Positions 63,827 through 64,000 of a stretch of 64,000 bases of DNA are shown piece by piece. Position 1 is the first letter of the stretch, and each line of letters begins with the position of its first letter. This stretch comes from Chitinophagaceae bacterium (GTDB lineage Bacteria > Bacteroidota > Bacteroidia > Chitinophagales > Chitinophagaceae). The DNA lies in NCBI GenBank assembly GCA_016708765.1, contig JADJFD010000003.1:372001-436000 (forward strand), in the 5' to 3' direction. Under the pieces are notes generated by a model. The model did not search any database and had not been told where the DNA came from. It saw only the letters and a list, made by a program, of their open reading frames with translations. Both the position numbers and the translations under genes were made by a program.

Positions 63827-64000
63827 ATGCCAATAAGAATGACCGACGATCCAAACGACCCTAACCAAGACTATAACGATGATAGTGGTGGTGGTGGTAG
63901 AGGTCCTAATTTGCCCGGCGGTGGCGGTGGACTAATGTCATTATTGCCCATGCTACTTGGGCTATTCAAAGGAAAAGGGATAATTGCTTTGCTTGTTATA
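63827..64000 (+). CDS. Neutral zinc metallopeptidase (YpfJ/KPN_02809-like), 5' part only
   Basis: 58 codons to the window end. The start MPIRMTDDPNDPNQDYND, a Gly-rich stretch and a hydrophobic helix (LMSLLPMLLGLFKGKGIIA) match the N-terminus of the YpfJ family. In those proteins a short charged leader and glycine-rich linker precede a membrane segment and the zinc peptidase. The catalytic HExxH motif lies outside the window, so activity cannot be judged. The call rests on the N-terminal pattern. Confidence 0.65.
   Translation, partial: MPIRMTDDPNDPNQDYNDDSGGGGRGPNLPGGGGGLMSLLPMLLGLFKGKGIIALLVI

Noticed and set aside
1..64000. tRNA, rRNA, CRISPR, prophage or transposase genes
   Set aside because: No cloverleaf, rRNA signature, regular repeat-spacer array, integrase or transposase was found on either strand by reading; a covariance-model scan was not possible.

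Overview
The window looks like a chromosome segment from a Bacteroidota bacterium, most likely family Chitinophagaceae. The evidence is gene content typical of that group: a SusC/SusD/DUF1735 locus, a gliding-motility-type C-terminal secretion domain, DUF4476, DUF6263 and DUF3467 proteins, an alpha/beta-fused 2-oxoacid dehydrogenase E1, a bifunctional malic enzyme and a SecA of about 1,110 residues. Base composition is AT-rich, Shine-Dalgarno sites are mostly absent, and several genes carry Bacteroidota-type promoters (TTTG or TTG, about 20 bases, TAnnTTTG). I see no rRNA, tRNA, CRISPR array, phage or transposase gene. It is a mostly housekeeping region with short intergenic repeats.

Layout. 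1-11.1 kb: lipoprotein N-acyltransferase (cut by the edge and frameshifted), a TonB protein, guaB, a secreted type IX cargo protein, dprA, a PorE-like OmpA protein, queE and folD. 11.2-14.1 kb: two translationally overlapping outer-membrane genes, the second fusing a ComEA-like helix-hairpin-helix to a predicted beta-barrel. 14.2-19.9 kb: a susC-susD-DUF1735 uptake locus whose susC is frameshifted at a canonical slippery heptamer. 20-24.7 kb: DUF3467, radC, a small membrane protein, prs-rplY, pth and an FAH-family hydrolase. 24.7-30.6 kb: fused E1, aspS with a small membrane protein, and an FAD oxidoreductase. 30.7-36.8 kb: a giant alpha-2-macroglobulin with an intact CAEQ thioester motif. 37-44.8 kb: DUF4476, sucD, an MlaE/MlaF lipid transporter pair, maeB, an M20 amidohydrolase and a SPOR-domain protein. 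44.9-48.4 kb: deoC, an active aldehyde dehydrogenase and a catalytically dead partner, which together resemble a split ALDH16. 48.5-53 kb: two exported amidohydrolase-like proteins, of which only one domain keeps the HxH metal motif. 53-64 kb: a voltage-gated-type K+ channel, a lipoprotein, secA, a frameshifted exported protein, a lipoprotein, atpG, scpB, lysA, a DUF6263 protein and the start of a zinc metallopeptidase.

Most notable: (i) three genes (lnt, susC and the gene at 58.1 kb) each lack one A in an A-run, so each would need a -1 shift to be read through. In susC the site is a correctly phased A_AAA_AAG, which could be sequencing error, real mutation or recoding. (ii) The deoC/ALDH/pseudo-ALDH cluster has palindromic repeats in both gaps. 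(iii) The HhH-barrel pair is a candidate DNA- or polymer-handling outer-membrane system. (iv) Several genes have a promoter -7 element only 3-5 bases before ATG, which suggests leaderless mRNAs.
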